This document shows positions 17,401 through 25,130 of a stretch of DNA of 64,000 bases, piece after piece. The translations under genes and the position numbers were made by a program. The DNA is from Pseudomonas sp. PD9R (GTDB lineage: Bacteria > Pseudomonadota > Gammaproteobacteria > Pseudomonadales > Pseudomonadaceae). A model generated the notes under the pieces. The model did not search any database, was not told the origin of the DNA, and saw only the letters and a program-made list of their open reading frames with translations. The DNA lies in NCBI RefSeq assembly GCF_019200975.1, contig NZ_JAHTMR010000024.1, positions 1-64,000 of the forward strand, written 5' to 3'. The first letter of the stretch is position 1; each line of letters begins with the position of its first letter.

Positions 17401-17519
17401 TCAAGGTCGACGGGCGCTGGGAGAAGGAGGGCGAGGTTCGGCACCTGATTGCCGGGCGTTTGAGCGACTTGAGTGAGTTGCTGGACGGCATCAGCGTGCG
17501 CAGTCGGGATTTCCGTTGA
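14442..17519 (+). CDS. dnaE2: Error-prone DNA polymerase DnaE2 (ImuC)
   Basis: A 1025-residue C-family polymerase. The PHP domain opens with YAELHCLSNFSFQRGASS, the palm carries the catalytic aspartates in PPDIDVDFEHERREE (about 367-381), and the C-terminus has helix-hairpin-helix and OB-fold regions (VSVAGLVTGRQRPGTASG). The length is typical of DnaE2 and clearly below DnaE1 (about 1170). It performs SOS-induced mutagenic translesion synthesis with ImuA and ImuB. The start is the ATG overlapping the imuB stop (ATGA, 14442-14445). A REPIN follows directly and may end the operon. Confidence 0.93.
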   Translation: MSAGYAELHCLSNFSFQRGASSALELFQRAKKQGYEALAITDECTLAGIVRAWQAAKSVELPLIIGSEIRIENGPKLVLLVENLEGYQTLCRLITRARRRTQKGQYRVLREDLDTPLPGLLAVWVPDALDDFAQGHWLKQVFAERLWLAVQLHRCQDDTRRLNDLLALARELRIPAVASGDVHMHARGRRALQDTMTAIRHHLSVADAGLRLHPNGERHLRSLDVLRDLYPQSVLDETLNIARRCTFDLGQLRYQYPRELVPDGHTATSWLKVLTERGVRERWPEGASEKVRGLIDKELGLIAELGYESYFLTVQDIVAFARGERILCQGRGSAANSAVCFALGITEIDPDRMNMLFERFLSKERNEPPDIDVDFEHERREEVLQYVFRRYGRSRAALTAVVSSYHGAGAVRDVAKALGLPPDQVNALADCCGHWSDQAPPVERLREGGFDPDSPVLRRVLSLTQQLIGFPRHLSQHPGGFVISEEPLDSLVPVENAAMAERTIIQWDKDDLDAVGLLKVDILALGMLSAIRRCFDLLRRHRNLDLSLATVPSEDAQTYDMIGRADTIGVFQIESRAQMSMLPRLKPRKFYDLVIEVAIVRPGPIQGGMVHPYLRRRNKEELESYPSEELREVLKRTLGVPLFQEQVMQIAIVAADYSPGEADQLRRSMAAWKRHGGLEPHKERLAAGMKKNGYTAEFAAQIFEQIKGFGSYGFPESHAASFALLTYASCWLKCHEPAAFACALINSWPMGFYSPDQILQDARRHHLQIRPVDVRASDWDCSLEPVTGAQPAIRMGLRMIKGFREDDARRIEAARSKGAFADIADLGMRARLDARAQEQLADAGALRGMAGDRHRARWEVAGVQKQLGLFAGLPSQEEGAVSLPKPTVGEDLLADYNSVGTTLGPHPLALLRGELKARRCRSSKELLEVEHGRPVSVAGLVTGRQRPGTASGVTFVTLEDEFGNVNVVVWRDLAERQRQVLVGSQLLKVDGRWEKEGEVRHLIAGRLSDLSELLDGISVRSRDFR

Positions 17520-17532
17520 CGTGCATTCCCCT

Positions 17533-17619
17533 CTGCAGGAGCTGCCGAAGGCTGCGATCTTTTGATTTTGATTTTAAAAAAAAGATCAAAAGATCGCAGC
17601 CTGCGGCAGCTCCTGCCGG
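17533..17619. repeat. REPIN-type inverted repeat
   Basis: Complete pair: GCAGGAGCTGCCGAAGGC arm and its inverse GCCTGCGGCAGCTCCTGC around a short A/T centre. It fills the gap between the convergent dnaE2 and flavin reductase genes. Confidence 0.85.
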
Positions 17620-17634
17620 TAGATCCGTTGAATC

Positions 17635-18297
17635 TTATTTAGCCATCGGCCAAAACCGTTCGCCACCCCCCGGTGCATCCGTCCAGGCCTGTAACGATCG
17701 GGTTGGCAAATCGAAATAATCCCGCGTACGCGCATAGCCATGCCCACCCATGCGGCCAATTGCATCGAGCCCCAATTGATCGATGTACAGGGTTTTCGGA
17801 TCGATCAGTTCATCCCGAACATGGGCCATCAGCACTTCGCCAAAGATGATTTCCCGCGACTGGCCGATGGACAGCGCCATCATCCGTCGGCACTCCAGCG
17901 CTACCGGCGCTTCGCCGATGCGTGGGCATTTGACCGTGGTGCCGGGGATGGCGGTGAGGCCGGCGGCGGTCAGTTCGTCGAAACCGGGGGCGAAGGGCAC
18001 GGCGCAGACATTCATCGCTTCCACCAACGCATCGCTGACGATATTGACGGTGAATTCCTGGTTGAGCTGGATGTTGCGCGTGGTGTCTTTGGGGCTCTGG
18101 TCACCGTAGTTTTCCACGCCCAACGCGAGGATCGGCGGATCGGCCGACAGCGCATTGAAAAAGCTGAACGGTGCCGCGTTAATCCGGCCTTCGCCGTCAA
18201 CGGTGGTGACCAGGGCAATCGGTCGTGGCACCACGCTGCCGATCAGAATCTTGTATTTGTCCCGAGGGCTCAATTGGCTGAAGTCGAAGCTTTGCAT
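17635..18297 (-). CDS. Flavin reductase-like domain protein
   Basis: A 220-residue protein of the flavin_reduct (FMN-binding split-barrel) family, with the conserved opening IGSVVPRPIALVTTVDGEG, the segment RINAAPFSFFNALSADPPI and the tail IGRMGGHGYARTRDYFDLP. Members bind FMN and either reduce free flavin for partner monooxygenases or act as FMN-dependent oxidoreductases. It lies 12 bases downstream of the amidohydrolase gene on the same strand, so it is probably part of that operon. No partner monooxygenase is seen nearby. Confidence 0.85.
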   Translation of the reverse strand: MQSFDFSQLSPRDKYKILIGSVVPRPIALVTTVDGEGRINAAPFSFFNALSADPPILALGVENYGDQSPKDTTRNIQLNQEFTVNIVSDALVEAMNVCAVPFAPGFDELTAAGLTAIPGTTVKCPRIGEAPVALECRRMMALSIGQSREIIFGEVLMAHVRDELIDPKTLYIDQLGLDAIGRMGGHGYARTRDYFDLPTRSLQAWTDAPGGGERFWPMAK

Positions 18298-18309
18298 GGG
18301 CAGAATTCT

Positions 18310-19797
18310 CTAAAGAAGTGGATCAACGGCGCTCAATGGCGCCTGTGCGCTGTAGTCATCGGCGAACGGGATGGCCGGCTGGAACAGACCTTTCCAGTCC
18401 GGTTGACCAACGGCCCGGTCGCTGTGGCCGCGCATCAGTTTTTCGAATTGTTGTTGGGCCTGGCGTTGCAGGGTGGGGTAGTCGATACCGTTGACCTGAC
18501 CGTCCTGCATCACGCAGCGGCCATCGATGTAACTGGCGATGCAGTCGTCACCGCGTCCGGCCAAAACCAGATTTTTCAATGGGTCGAACAATGGCCCCAA
18601 GTGCAGGCCGCGCAGGCTGAATACGGTGATGTCGGCCTTGGCGCCCGGGGCCAGTCGACCGAGATCGTCGCGTCCCAAGGCCTTGGCACCGCCGAGGGTG
18701 GCGGCGTTGTACAAATCCAGCGTAGTGGTCAGCGCATTGCCGCCCTCCATCAAGCGAGCGATGTTCAAGCCCTGACGCATGTTGTCCAGCAAGTCCGCCG
18801 GCCAGGTGTCGGTGCCCAGGGCGAAGTTGATGCCCTTGGCCCGATAACGCCCGAACGAATTCAGCGCCTCGCCGTCCCGGGCAAACACCACCGGGCAATG
18901 CACCAGGCTGGCGCCGCCATCCACCAGCCGTTGCAGGTCGTCATCGCCCTCGGTGTAGATACCGTGTGGCAACAGGCTGCGCGGGTTCAACACGTCCAGC
19001 TGCTGCAACCAGCCCAGCGGTGAAAAACCGCGCAGTTGCTTGACCATCGCTACCTCGCCGAGCCCCTGGCAGCAATGCAGACGCATGGGGGCATTCAACT
19101 CGCGGCTCAGCGCGGCGGTGCGTTGCAATAGCGCCGGCGTGCACGTCTGGATGCGGTCCGGCAGCAGTGCGCCGCGAATCAAACCGCCGTTCGCACCATC
19201 GAAGTCCTGGAAAAATCGCTCTGCAGCCGCGAGTCCGGCCATGCCCCGGTTTTCGTCCCAGTGGTGCGCCAGGGTTCCATCGGCCTGCCAGTAACTCATG
19301 CCGCTCATGTAGCAGGGGCCAAGATAAGTTCGCAGGCCCAACTCGGCAGCCACACCGGCTACCGCGGCAAATTCGTCGTAGGTTTCCGCCCACTCGCGGT
19401 AATACATCGAGGTGATCGGCATGGCGGTGGTGATGCCGTTGCGGATCAACTGGGTGAAGGCATAACGGTATTTGAAGACCTCTTCTTGAGGGCTGTAACT
19501 CTCCCGTGGACCTCGCGCCAGATATTCCGCCGACCACATCCGGCCCATGTCGCGTTCATCGCCGTTGTCCAGGGTCAGTACCGTGGAATCGAGGTCGCCG
19601 AGTGCATCCAGGTCGATAAAACCGGGGCCGATCAACGCGTTGCCGTAATCGATCCACTGATCCACCGGCCCCGCGTAATCGCGCCCGACAAACACAATGC
19701 GCGAGGCTTCAAATACCACTTCGCCGTCGCGCCACAGCACATGCTGCGTGCCGTCGAAGCCGACCACGCAGCCAGCCTTCAGGCCGATACGCTTCAC
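18310..19797 (-). CDS. Chlorohydrolase-like amidohydrolase lacking the HxH metal motif
   Basis: A 495-residue amidohydrolase-fold protein related to the AtzA/TrzN/guanine-deaminase group. The later ligand-type segments are present (MRLHCCQGLGE with a histidine near residue 240, SLLPHGIY, and GTDTWPADLL), but where the group has GxxNxHxH this protein reads GFIDLDALGDLD, placing Asp64 and Leu66 at the two histidine positions. Either the metal site is altered (mononuclear or Asp-based) or the protein is not a classical hydrolase. It starts with GTG at 19797, overlapping the stop of the upstream deaminase gene by four bases. Confidence 0.8.
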   Translation of the reverse strand: MKRIGLKAGCVVGFDGTQHVLWRDGEVVFEASRIVFVGRDYAGPVDQWIDYGNALIGPGFIDLDALGDLDSTVLTLDNGDERDMGRMWSAEYLARGPRESYSPQEEVFKYRYAFTQLIRNGITTAMPITSMYYREWAETYDEFAAVAGVAAELGLRTYLGPCYMSGMSYWQADGTLAHHWDENRGMAGLAAAERFFQDFDGANGGLIRGALLPDRIQTCTPALLQRTAALSRELNAPMRLHCCQGLGEVAMVKQLRGFSPLGWLQQLDVLNPRSLLPHGIYTEGDDDLQRLVDGGASLVHCPVVFARDGEALNSFGRYRAKGINFALGTDTWPADLLDNMRQGLNIARLMEGGNALTTTLDLYNAATLGGAKALGRDDLGRLAPGAKADITVFSLRGLHLGPLFDPLKNLVLAGRGDDCIASYIDGRCVMQDGQVNGIDYPTLQRQAQQQFEKLMRGHSDRAVGQPDWKGLFQPAIPFADDYSAQAPLSAVDPLL

Positions 19798-20990
19798 AAA
19801 CGGCTTTCCAGCAATCGACCGCCAGCGGCGATCAATCGCCCAGCGCGATAGACCTGCCGCAGCGGCCGCGACACCAGCGCTTCACCCAGCGTTTGCACCG
19901 GCATCAACAGGAAGTCCGCCGGCCTGCCGATGTCCAGACCATAACCTTCACAACCCAGCGCCCGCGCACCATTCACCGTCGCCGCTTCGAACGCGGCGGC
20001 CAGTTCCTCGTCTTTGTTCAAATCAAAACGAAACGCCAGCAGCATCGCCCGTTCCAGCATGTCGCCGTTGCCCATGGGCGACCAGGCATCACGAATGCCA
20101 TCCGAGCCAAGGCAAACATTCACCCCGGTTTCGCGCAGGGCCAGAAACGGTGGCACCGCACAATCGGCTGGTGCAGAACTCATCAGCGAAATGCCCAACG
20201 CCGCCAGACGCTCGGCCACTGGTTTGACCTGACTCCACGGCAACATACCGAGGCAGTACGCGTGACTGATCATCACCCGGCCGTGAATCCCGAAGCGTTC
20301 GGTGTAGTCGGCAATCAGCGCAATTTGCCACAGCCCCAGTTCACCCTTGTCGTGCAGGTGAATGTCGACGCCACGCTGAAATTCGCTGGCCAGTTTGAAC
20401 ACGAAGTCGAGTTGGGCGATGGGGTCATTGTCGATGCCGCATGGGTCGAGTCCGCCGACGTTTTCCACGCCCAGGGCCATGGCTTCGCGCATCAGTTCGC
20501 CAGTTCCGGGACGGCTGATCAGGCCGGTTTGCGGGAACACCACCAGTTGCAAGTCGATCAGGTCGCGATAGCGCTCGCGCAGTTGTTGCATGGCTTCGAC
20601 ATGACGCAGGCCGAATTCCGGGTCGATGTCGACGTGGCAACGCATGGTCAGCGAGCCACGGGCAATGCAGTTTTCCAGCAGGGCGCCGGCCCGCTGTGTG
20701 ATCGGGGTTTCGACTTCACGCAGGATGCGGCGCTCGTTGGCGATGTAATCCTTGAGGGTCGGCCCGGCACTGTTCGGACGCCAGGGTTGGCCCCAGAGGG
20801 TTTTATCCAGATGCACGTGGCTTTCCACCAGCGCCGGGGTCATCAGCTGGTTCTGGCCGTCGATGTCGGTGGCGAGCAATTCCGTGGTCGAGGCCGGGCG
20901 GCGTTGAGTGAACCGGCCGTTTTCGATCAGCAGGTCTTCGGCGGGGGCGCCGTAGGGGCGCACGTTGCGTAGCCAGCGGGGGTGGGTCAT
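19794..20990 (-). CDS. Cytosine deaminase-like amidohydrolase
   Basis: A 398-residue amidohydrolase of the CodA/N-acyl-deaminase group. Metal and catalytic motifs are complete: SHVHLDKTLWG (His58 and His60), VDIHLHDKGELG, ISHAYCLGM and CLGSDGIRDAWSP. CodA-type enzymes deaminate cytosine, isoguanine or related rings in the cytoplasm. Its pairing with the AtzA-like gene (four-base overlap) and a PotFGHI-type importer upstream suggests degradation of an imported cyclic or guanidino nitrogen compound, but the substrate cannot be read from the sequence. Confidence 0.85.
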   Translation of the reverse strand: MTHPRWLRNVRPYGAPAEDLLIENGRFTQRRPASTTELLATDIDGQNQLMTPALVESHVHLDKTLWGQPWRPNSAGPTLKDYIANERRILREVETPITQRAGALLENCIARGSLTMRCHVDIDPEFGLRHVEAMQQLRERYRDLIDLQLVVFPQTGLISRPGTGELMREAMALGVENVGGLDPCGIDNDPIAQLDFVFKLASEFQRGVDIHLHDKGELGLWQIALIADYTERFGIHGRVMISHAYCLGMLPWSQVKPVAERLAALGISLMSSAPADCAVPPFLALRETGVNVCLGSDGIRDAWSPMGNGDMLERAMLLAFRFDLNKDEELAAAFEAATVNGARALGCEGYGLDIGRPADFLLMPVQTLGEALVSRPLRQVYRAGRLIAAGGRLLESRL

Positions 20991-21025
20991 ACAAACCTCA
21001 AATTCAGCATTGTGTGCGAGGGCCT

Positions 21026-21102
21026 CATCGCGAGCAGGTTCACTCCTACAGTGGATCTTTGGCGTTCACAAAATCCCTGTAGGAGTGAGCCTGCTCGCGA
21101 TG
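21026..21102. repeat. REPIN of family B (inverted pair)
   Basis: CATCGCGAGCAGGTTCACTCC (21026-21046 region) and its inverse GGAGTGAGCCTGCTCGCGATG (ending 21102) flank a short spacer. It lies between the deaminase gene and the binding-protein gene, both on the minus strand. Confidence 0.85.
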
Positions 21103-21129
21103 GGCATCACTGGGTCTCAAGTCAGGCAA

Positions 21130-22182
21130 TCAACCCTTGAGCTTCGCCCAAATGCGGTCCTGCAGTTCCCGCGCCTTATTGCTGCATTCCTTTTCAGGCC
21201 GCAGGCGCGAGGCGAATTCATCGGGCATGTTGATGGCGTCCATGACCCGCCATTTCGCGTCGATCAACTTGTCGCTCTGGATGCCGTTGTCGTAGGCGAT
21301 GGCGTTGGATACAGCGGCGGCGTTTTCCGGTTTCATCATCCAGTCGATGAAGATCTTCGCGTTGCCAGGATGCGGTGCGCTTTTCGGTACGGCGAAGTTG
21401 TCCTGGAACATCGCTACCCCTTCACGTGGGTAAACGTATTTGATGGTGCTCTTCTGCAAGGTGGCCCGCGCTGTAGACCCGTTCCAGTTTTGCATCATGA
21501 TCACTTCGCCGGAGGCCATGCGGTCGACGGTGTTGTCGGAGCTGTACATCTTCAAAAACGGTTTCTGTTTTTGCAGCAGTTCGAGGATGCGCTTGGCGTC
21601 CTGCGGGTTTTCGCTGCATTCGTCGACGTTCAGGTAATGGCTGGCCGCATTGATCACGCTGCTGGAGGTGTCGAGCGCGGCGAGTTGGCCTTGCAGTTCC
21701 TTGCGCGGTTCGAAGAATTCTTTCCACGAGTCGTCGAGTTTGCCGCCGGGAACGCGTGCACTGTCATAGGAAAACCCGGTGGTGCCCCACAGGTACGGTG
21801 CCGAGAATTTGCGGCCGGGGTCGAAACTCGGGTCGCGGAACGCCGGTTTGACGTACTGGAAATTGGGCAGGGCCGAGGCGTCGATTTCCAGCAGCAAGTC
21901 TTGGTTGATCAGGGTGCGCATGATCGACTGCGACGGCACGATCACGTCATACGCGGCGCCCCCGGCCTGCAACTTGGCCAGCAGGGTTTCGTTGCTGTCG
22001 TAGCCGTCCATGGTGACCTTGATCCCGGTCTCCTTTTCAAACTTGGCCAGCAGGTCGACCGGGTAATAGTCGGTCCAGTTGTAGAAGAACAGTTCCTTGG
22101 GCTCGGCGGCCTGGGCGCTGAACGCGGTGAAGCAACTCAGGGCCAGACCGGCGACAGCGAAACACATGCTTTTTGTTTTCAT
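21130..22182 (-). CDS. PotF/PotD-type periplasmic binding protein
   Basis: A 350-residue exported protein: signal peptide to about residue 25 (FSAQA-AE), then the spermidine/putrescine-binding pattern ELFFYNWTDYYPVDLLAKFE, VTMDGYDSNETLLAKLQAGG, YDVIVPSQSIMRTL, and the hinge segment PYLWGTTGFSYDS. Relatives bind polyamines or other cationic amines. It is the first-position partner of the two permeases and the ATPase encoded upstream on the same strand. Confidence 0.88.
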   Translation of the reverse strand: MKTKSMCFAVAGLALSCFTAFSAQAAEPKELFFYNWTDYYPVDLLAKFEKETGIKVTMDGYDSNETLLAKLQAGGAAYDVIVPSQSIMRTLINQDLLLEIDASALPNFQYVKPAFRDPSFDPGRKFSAPYLWGTTGFSYDSARVPGGKLDDSWKEFFEPRKELQGQLAALDTSSSVINAASHYLNVDECSENPQDAKRILELLQKQKPFLKMYSSDNTVDRMASGEVIMMQNWNGSTARATLQKSTIKYVYPREGVAMFQDNFAVPKSAPHPGNAKIFIDWMMKPENAAAVSNAIAYDNGIQSDKLIDAKWRVMDAINMPDEFASRLRPEKECSNKARELQDRIWAKLKG

Positions 22183-22200
22183 GATTGAAGCGCTCCAGGA

Positions 22201-22989
22201 TTATTGGTTTTTGCCGCGCTGTCCCAGCCAGAAGGCCAGTACCACCAGCACGATGGAAATCACCAGCATCAGGGTCGAGATCGCGTTGATCTCCGGCGTC
22301 ACGCCGGCCTTGATCGCCGAGAAGATGTACACCGGCAGGGTGGTCGAACCCGGCCCGGCGACGAAGAAGGTCATGATGAAATCGTCGAGGCTGACCACAA
22401 ACGCCAGCACCGACCCGGACAGCACCGCCGGCCACAACAGCGGCAGCGTCACCCGGCGGAACACCTGCCACGGATTGGCGTACAGGTCGTTCGCCGCTTC
22501 CAGCAGGCTTTTGTCGAGGTCATTGAGCCGTGCGCGGATCGGCAGGTAGGCGAAGGGAATGCAGAAACCGATATGGGCGACGATCACCGTCAGCAATCCG
22601 AGCTTGATTCCCAGTGCCATGAACAGCAGCAGCGTCGCGACGGCGGTGACAATCTCCGGCAGGATCAGCGGCAGGTTGATCCCGCCCTCGACCATTTTCT
22701 GCCCATAGAACGGCCGGTAAGTCGCCAGCGCCGCGAGCAGCGCAATGGCGGTGGCGCAGACCGTGGCGATACTGGCGACGATGATCGAGTTCAGCGCCGC
22801 CGTCTGGATCGACGGGTTGGCCAGAATCCGCCCGTACCAGGCGAACGAGAACTCGGTCCACACCGTCGCCGAGCGGTTGGCGTTGAAGCTATAAGCAATC
22901 AACACCAGGATCGGCAGGTACAGATAGGCCAGGATCAGCAGGCTGACTTCCCGGGTCATCGGCAGTTTTTTCAGGTGCAGGGCGATCAT
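22201..22989 (-). CDS. ABC transporter permease (PotC/PotI type)
   Basis: A 262-residue membrane protein with about six transmembrane segments and the EAA loop around LEAANDLYANPWQVFRRVTL. The ending LVVLAFWLGQRGK and the segment SLDDFIMTFFVAGPGSTTLP match PotC/PotI permeases. It overlaps the preceding permease gene by four bases. Confidence 0.9.
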   Translation of the reverse strand: MIALHLKKLPMTREVSLLILAYLYLPILVLIAYSFNANRSATVWTEFSFAWYGRILANPSIQTAALNSIIVASIATVCATAIALLAALATYRPFYGQKMVEGGINLPLILPEIVTAVATLLLFMALGIKLGLLTVIVAHIGFCIPFAYLPIRARLNDLDKSLLEAANDLYANPWQVFRRVTLPLLWPAVLSGSVLAFVVSLDDFIMTFFVAGPGSTTLPVYIFSAIKAGVTPEINAISTLMLVISIVLVVLAFWLGQRGKNQ

Positions 22990-23903
22990 GCGGTGGCTCC
23001 CCGACGAAGCGTTTTGGCGGCGTTGCGGCTGTAGAGGGCGTAAAGCACCAGGGACAACAGCAGAATCCCCAACAACAGGAACGACAGCGAACTGCCCAGC
23101 GGCCAGTTGCGCGCGGTGCCGAACTGCTGCTGGATCAGGTTGCCGATCATCAGCGTCTTGCCGCCGCCGAGAATCGCCGGGGTGATGAAAGCGCCAAGAC
23201 TCGGCACAAACACTAACAGCGCCCCGGCAATCACCCCCGGCATCGACAGCGGCAGGATGATCCGCCGCAGCGCGTGCCAGCGGTTGGCACCGAGGTCATA
23301 GGCCGCTTCCACCAGACGCCAGTCGAGTTTTTCCAGGGTCGAGTAGATCGGCAAAATCATGAATGGCAGGAAGCTGTAGACCAGCCCGACGCTGACGGCG
23401 AAGTCGTTGTAGAGCAGGGTGATGCCACCGGCCTGAGGGAAAAGCGCGTTGAGGCTCTGGGCGACCCAGCCATGTTCGCGCAGGATGATCAGCCAGGCGT
23501 AGTTGCGAATCAGCAGGTTGGTCCAGAACGGGATGGTGATCAGCAATACCATCAGGTTGCGCCGTCGTGGTGTCAGGCTCGACATCCACAGCGCCACCGG
23601 AAAGCCGAACAGGAAACACAACACCGTGGTGCCTCCGGCCTGGAACACCGAGCGCAAGAGTGCCTGGGCATAGACCCAATTCAGCTCCAGTTCGCCGTCG
23701 AAACCTTCCTGGAAAAACAGCTGCACGTAGCTTTGCAATTGCCAGTTGGCCTGCCAGTCGACGCCGCCATAGACGTTGCGCGGCAACAGGCTGATGTAGC
23801 CCATGATGCCCAGCGGAATGGCGATCAGGGCCAGCAGGGTCAGAACCACCGGGCTGAGCAACAGCGCGCGGTTGAGGGCGGGGGAAGTGCTGCTGACGCT
23901 CAT
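22986..23903 (-). CDS. ABC transporter permease (PotB/PotH type)
   Basis: A 305-residue membrane protein with a first hydrophobic segment at about 12-35, a larger periplasmic loop, and the EAA-type loop LVEAAYDLGANRWHALRRII. PSLGAFITPAILGGGKTLMIG is typical of PotB/PotH. It is one base downstream of the ATPase gene stop and overlaps the next permease by four bases. Confidence 0.9.
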   Translation of the reverse strand: MSVSSTSPALNRALLLSPVVLTLLALIAIPLGIMGYISLLPRNVYGGVDWQANWQLQSYVQLFFQEGFDGELELNWVYAQALLRSVFQAGGTTVLCFLFGFPVALWMSSLTPRRRNLMVLLITIPFWTNLLIRNYAWLIILREHGWVAQSLNALFPQAGGITLLYNDFAVSVGLVYSFLPFMILPIYSTLEKLDWRLVEAAYDLGANRWHALRRIILPLSMPGVIAGALLVFVPSLGAFITPAILGGGKTLMIGNLIQQQFGTARNWPLGSSLSFLLLGILLLSLVLYALYSRNAAKTLRRGATA

Positions 23904-23904
23904 C

Positions 23905-24990
23905 TCAGGCCTCCATCAGCAGGCAGGCGTGGGGCGGCAGGTTGACCGCGACGCGATCACCGATGCCACGGCTGCGATTCAGGCCCTCGTTGTTTTCACG
24001 CAGCATGACTTTGATGTCGTTGTTCAAGCGGCACTGATAGAGGGTCGCGGTGCCGACATACAGCACCGCCTCGATCACCCCGCGCAGGTGATGCGGTTGT
24101 GTCGGATCGACCAGTTGCGAACGCTCCGGGCGGAACGCCAGTTGCACGCTAGAACCGTCGAAGCCTTGGGCCGGGCAGGGGATTTCGACCGGCATGCCGT
24201 TGGGAACGAAGAGTTTTTCGTTCTGCTGGCCGCGCTTGAGGTGGCCGGGGAGGAAGTTGATGTCACCGATGAACTGCGCGACGAACTGATGTTGTGGCCG
24301 TTCGTAGATGTCAGTGGGTGTGCCGATCTGCAGGATCTTGCCAGCGGACATTACGGCGATGCGATCGGACAACGTCAGCGCTTCTTCCTGATCGTGGGTG
24401 ACGAAAATGAAAGTGATCCCGGCTTCTTTCTGCACGCGCTTGAGTTCGACCTGCATTTCCTTGCGCAGCTTGAGATCCAGCGCCGACAGCGGTTCGTCGA
24501 GCAGCAGTACTTTCGGTTTCGGTGCCAACGCCCGTGCCAGAGCCACGCGCTGTTGCTGACCGCCGGACAATTCGGCGGGTTTGCGCTGGGCCAGGTGCTG
24601 CATCTGCACCAGCGCCAGCATCTCGTCGACACGTTGTGCAATTTGCTTGCGATCAAGACCCTGCATCTCGAGGCCGAAGGCGATATTCTGCGCAACACTC
24701 ATGTGCGGAAACAGCGCGTAGCTCTGGAATACCGTGTTGACCCGGCGCTTGAACGGCGGCAGGTCGTTGACCGGTTCACCGGCGAGGCGGATCTCGCCGT
24801 CGCTGACATGCTCGAAGCCGGCGATGGTACGCAACAGGGTGGTTTTGCCGCAGCCGGAAGGGCCGAGCAGGGTGAAGAATTCGTTATCGGCGATATCGAC
24901 TGAAACGTTGTCGAGCGCTGGTGCCAGGCCTGGATCGTCGGAATACCGCTTGGAGACATTACGCACTTCGATAGCTGTTGGTTGACCCAT
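23905..24990 (-). CDS. ABC transporter ATP-binding protein (PotA/PotG type)
   Basis: A 361-residue ATPase with Walker A GPSGCGKTT (about 41-49), signature LSGGQQQRVALARAL, Walker B VLLLDEPLSALD, switch histidine in FVTHDQEEALTLSDR, and a C-terminal TOBE domain from about 280. It is the first gene of the importer operon and is divergent from a GntR/FCD regulator, with 140 bases between them. Confidence 0.92.
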   Translation of the reverse strand: MGQPTAIEVRNVSKRYSDDPGLAPALDNVSVDIADNEFFTLLGPSGCGKTTLLRTIAGFEHVSDGEIRLAGEPVNDLPPFKRRVNTVFQSYALFPHMSVAQNIAFGLEMQGLDRKQIAQRVDEMLALVQMQHLAQRKPAELSGGQQQRVALARALAPKPKVLLLDEPLSALDLKLRKEMQVELKRVQKEAGITFIFVTHDQEEALTLSDRIAVMSAGKILQIGTPTDIYERPQHQFVAQFIGDINFLPGHLKRGQQNEKLFVPNGMPVEIPCPAQGFDGSSVQLAFRPERSQLVDPTQPHHLRGVIEAVLYVGTATLYQCRLNNDIKVMLRENNEGLNRSRGIGDRVAVNLPPHACLLMEA

Positions 24991-25010
24991 TATGGTGCAA
25001 TCCTCTAATT

Positions 25011-25035
25011 ATTGTATGCAATATCTGGATGCAAT
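25011..25035. promoter_or_regulatory. Candidate GntR/FCD operator
   Basis: The dyad ATTGTATGCAAT (25011-25022), followed by a repeated ATGCAAT at 25029-25035, lies in the gap between the divergent importer and regulator genes. FCD-type GntR proteins bind short AT-rich dyads of this kind, so it may control both directions. Inference only. Confidence 0.4.
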
Positions 25036-25130
25036 TTAGAAATACCCGGATTAATCTGCTCGTGCAACCCCTTTTGAAAGGCTGTTCATTCGCCTGGGGG
25101 CCGGTTGCACAGCGCTGAAGGAGTCATCGA

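Noticed and set aside
18298..18309. Separate promoter between the flavin reductase and amidohydrolase genes
   Set aside because: Only 12 bases separate the genes, too short for a promoter; they are treated as one operon.
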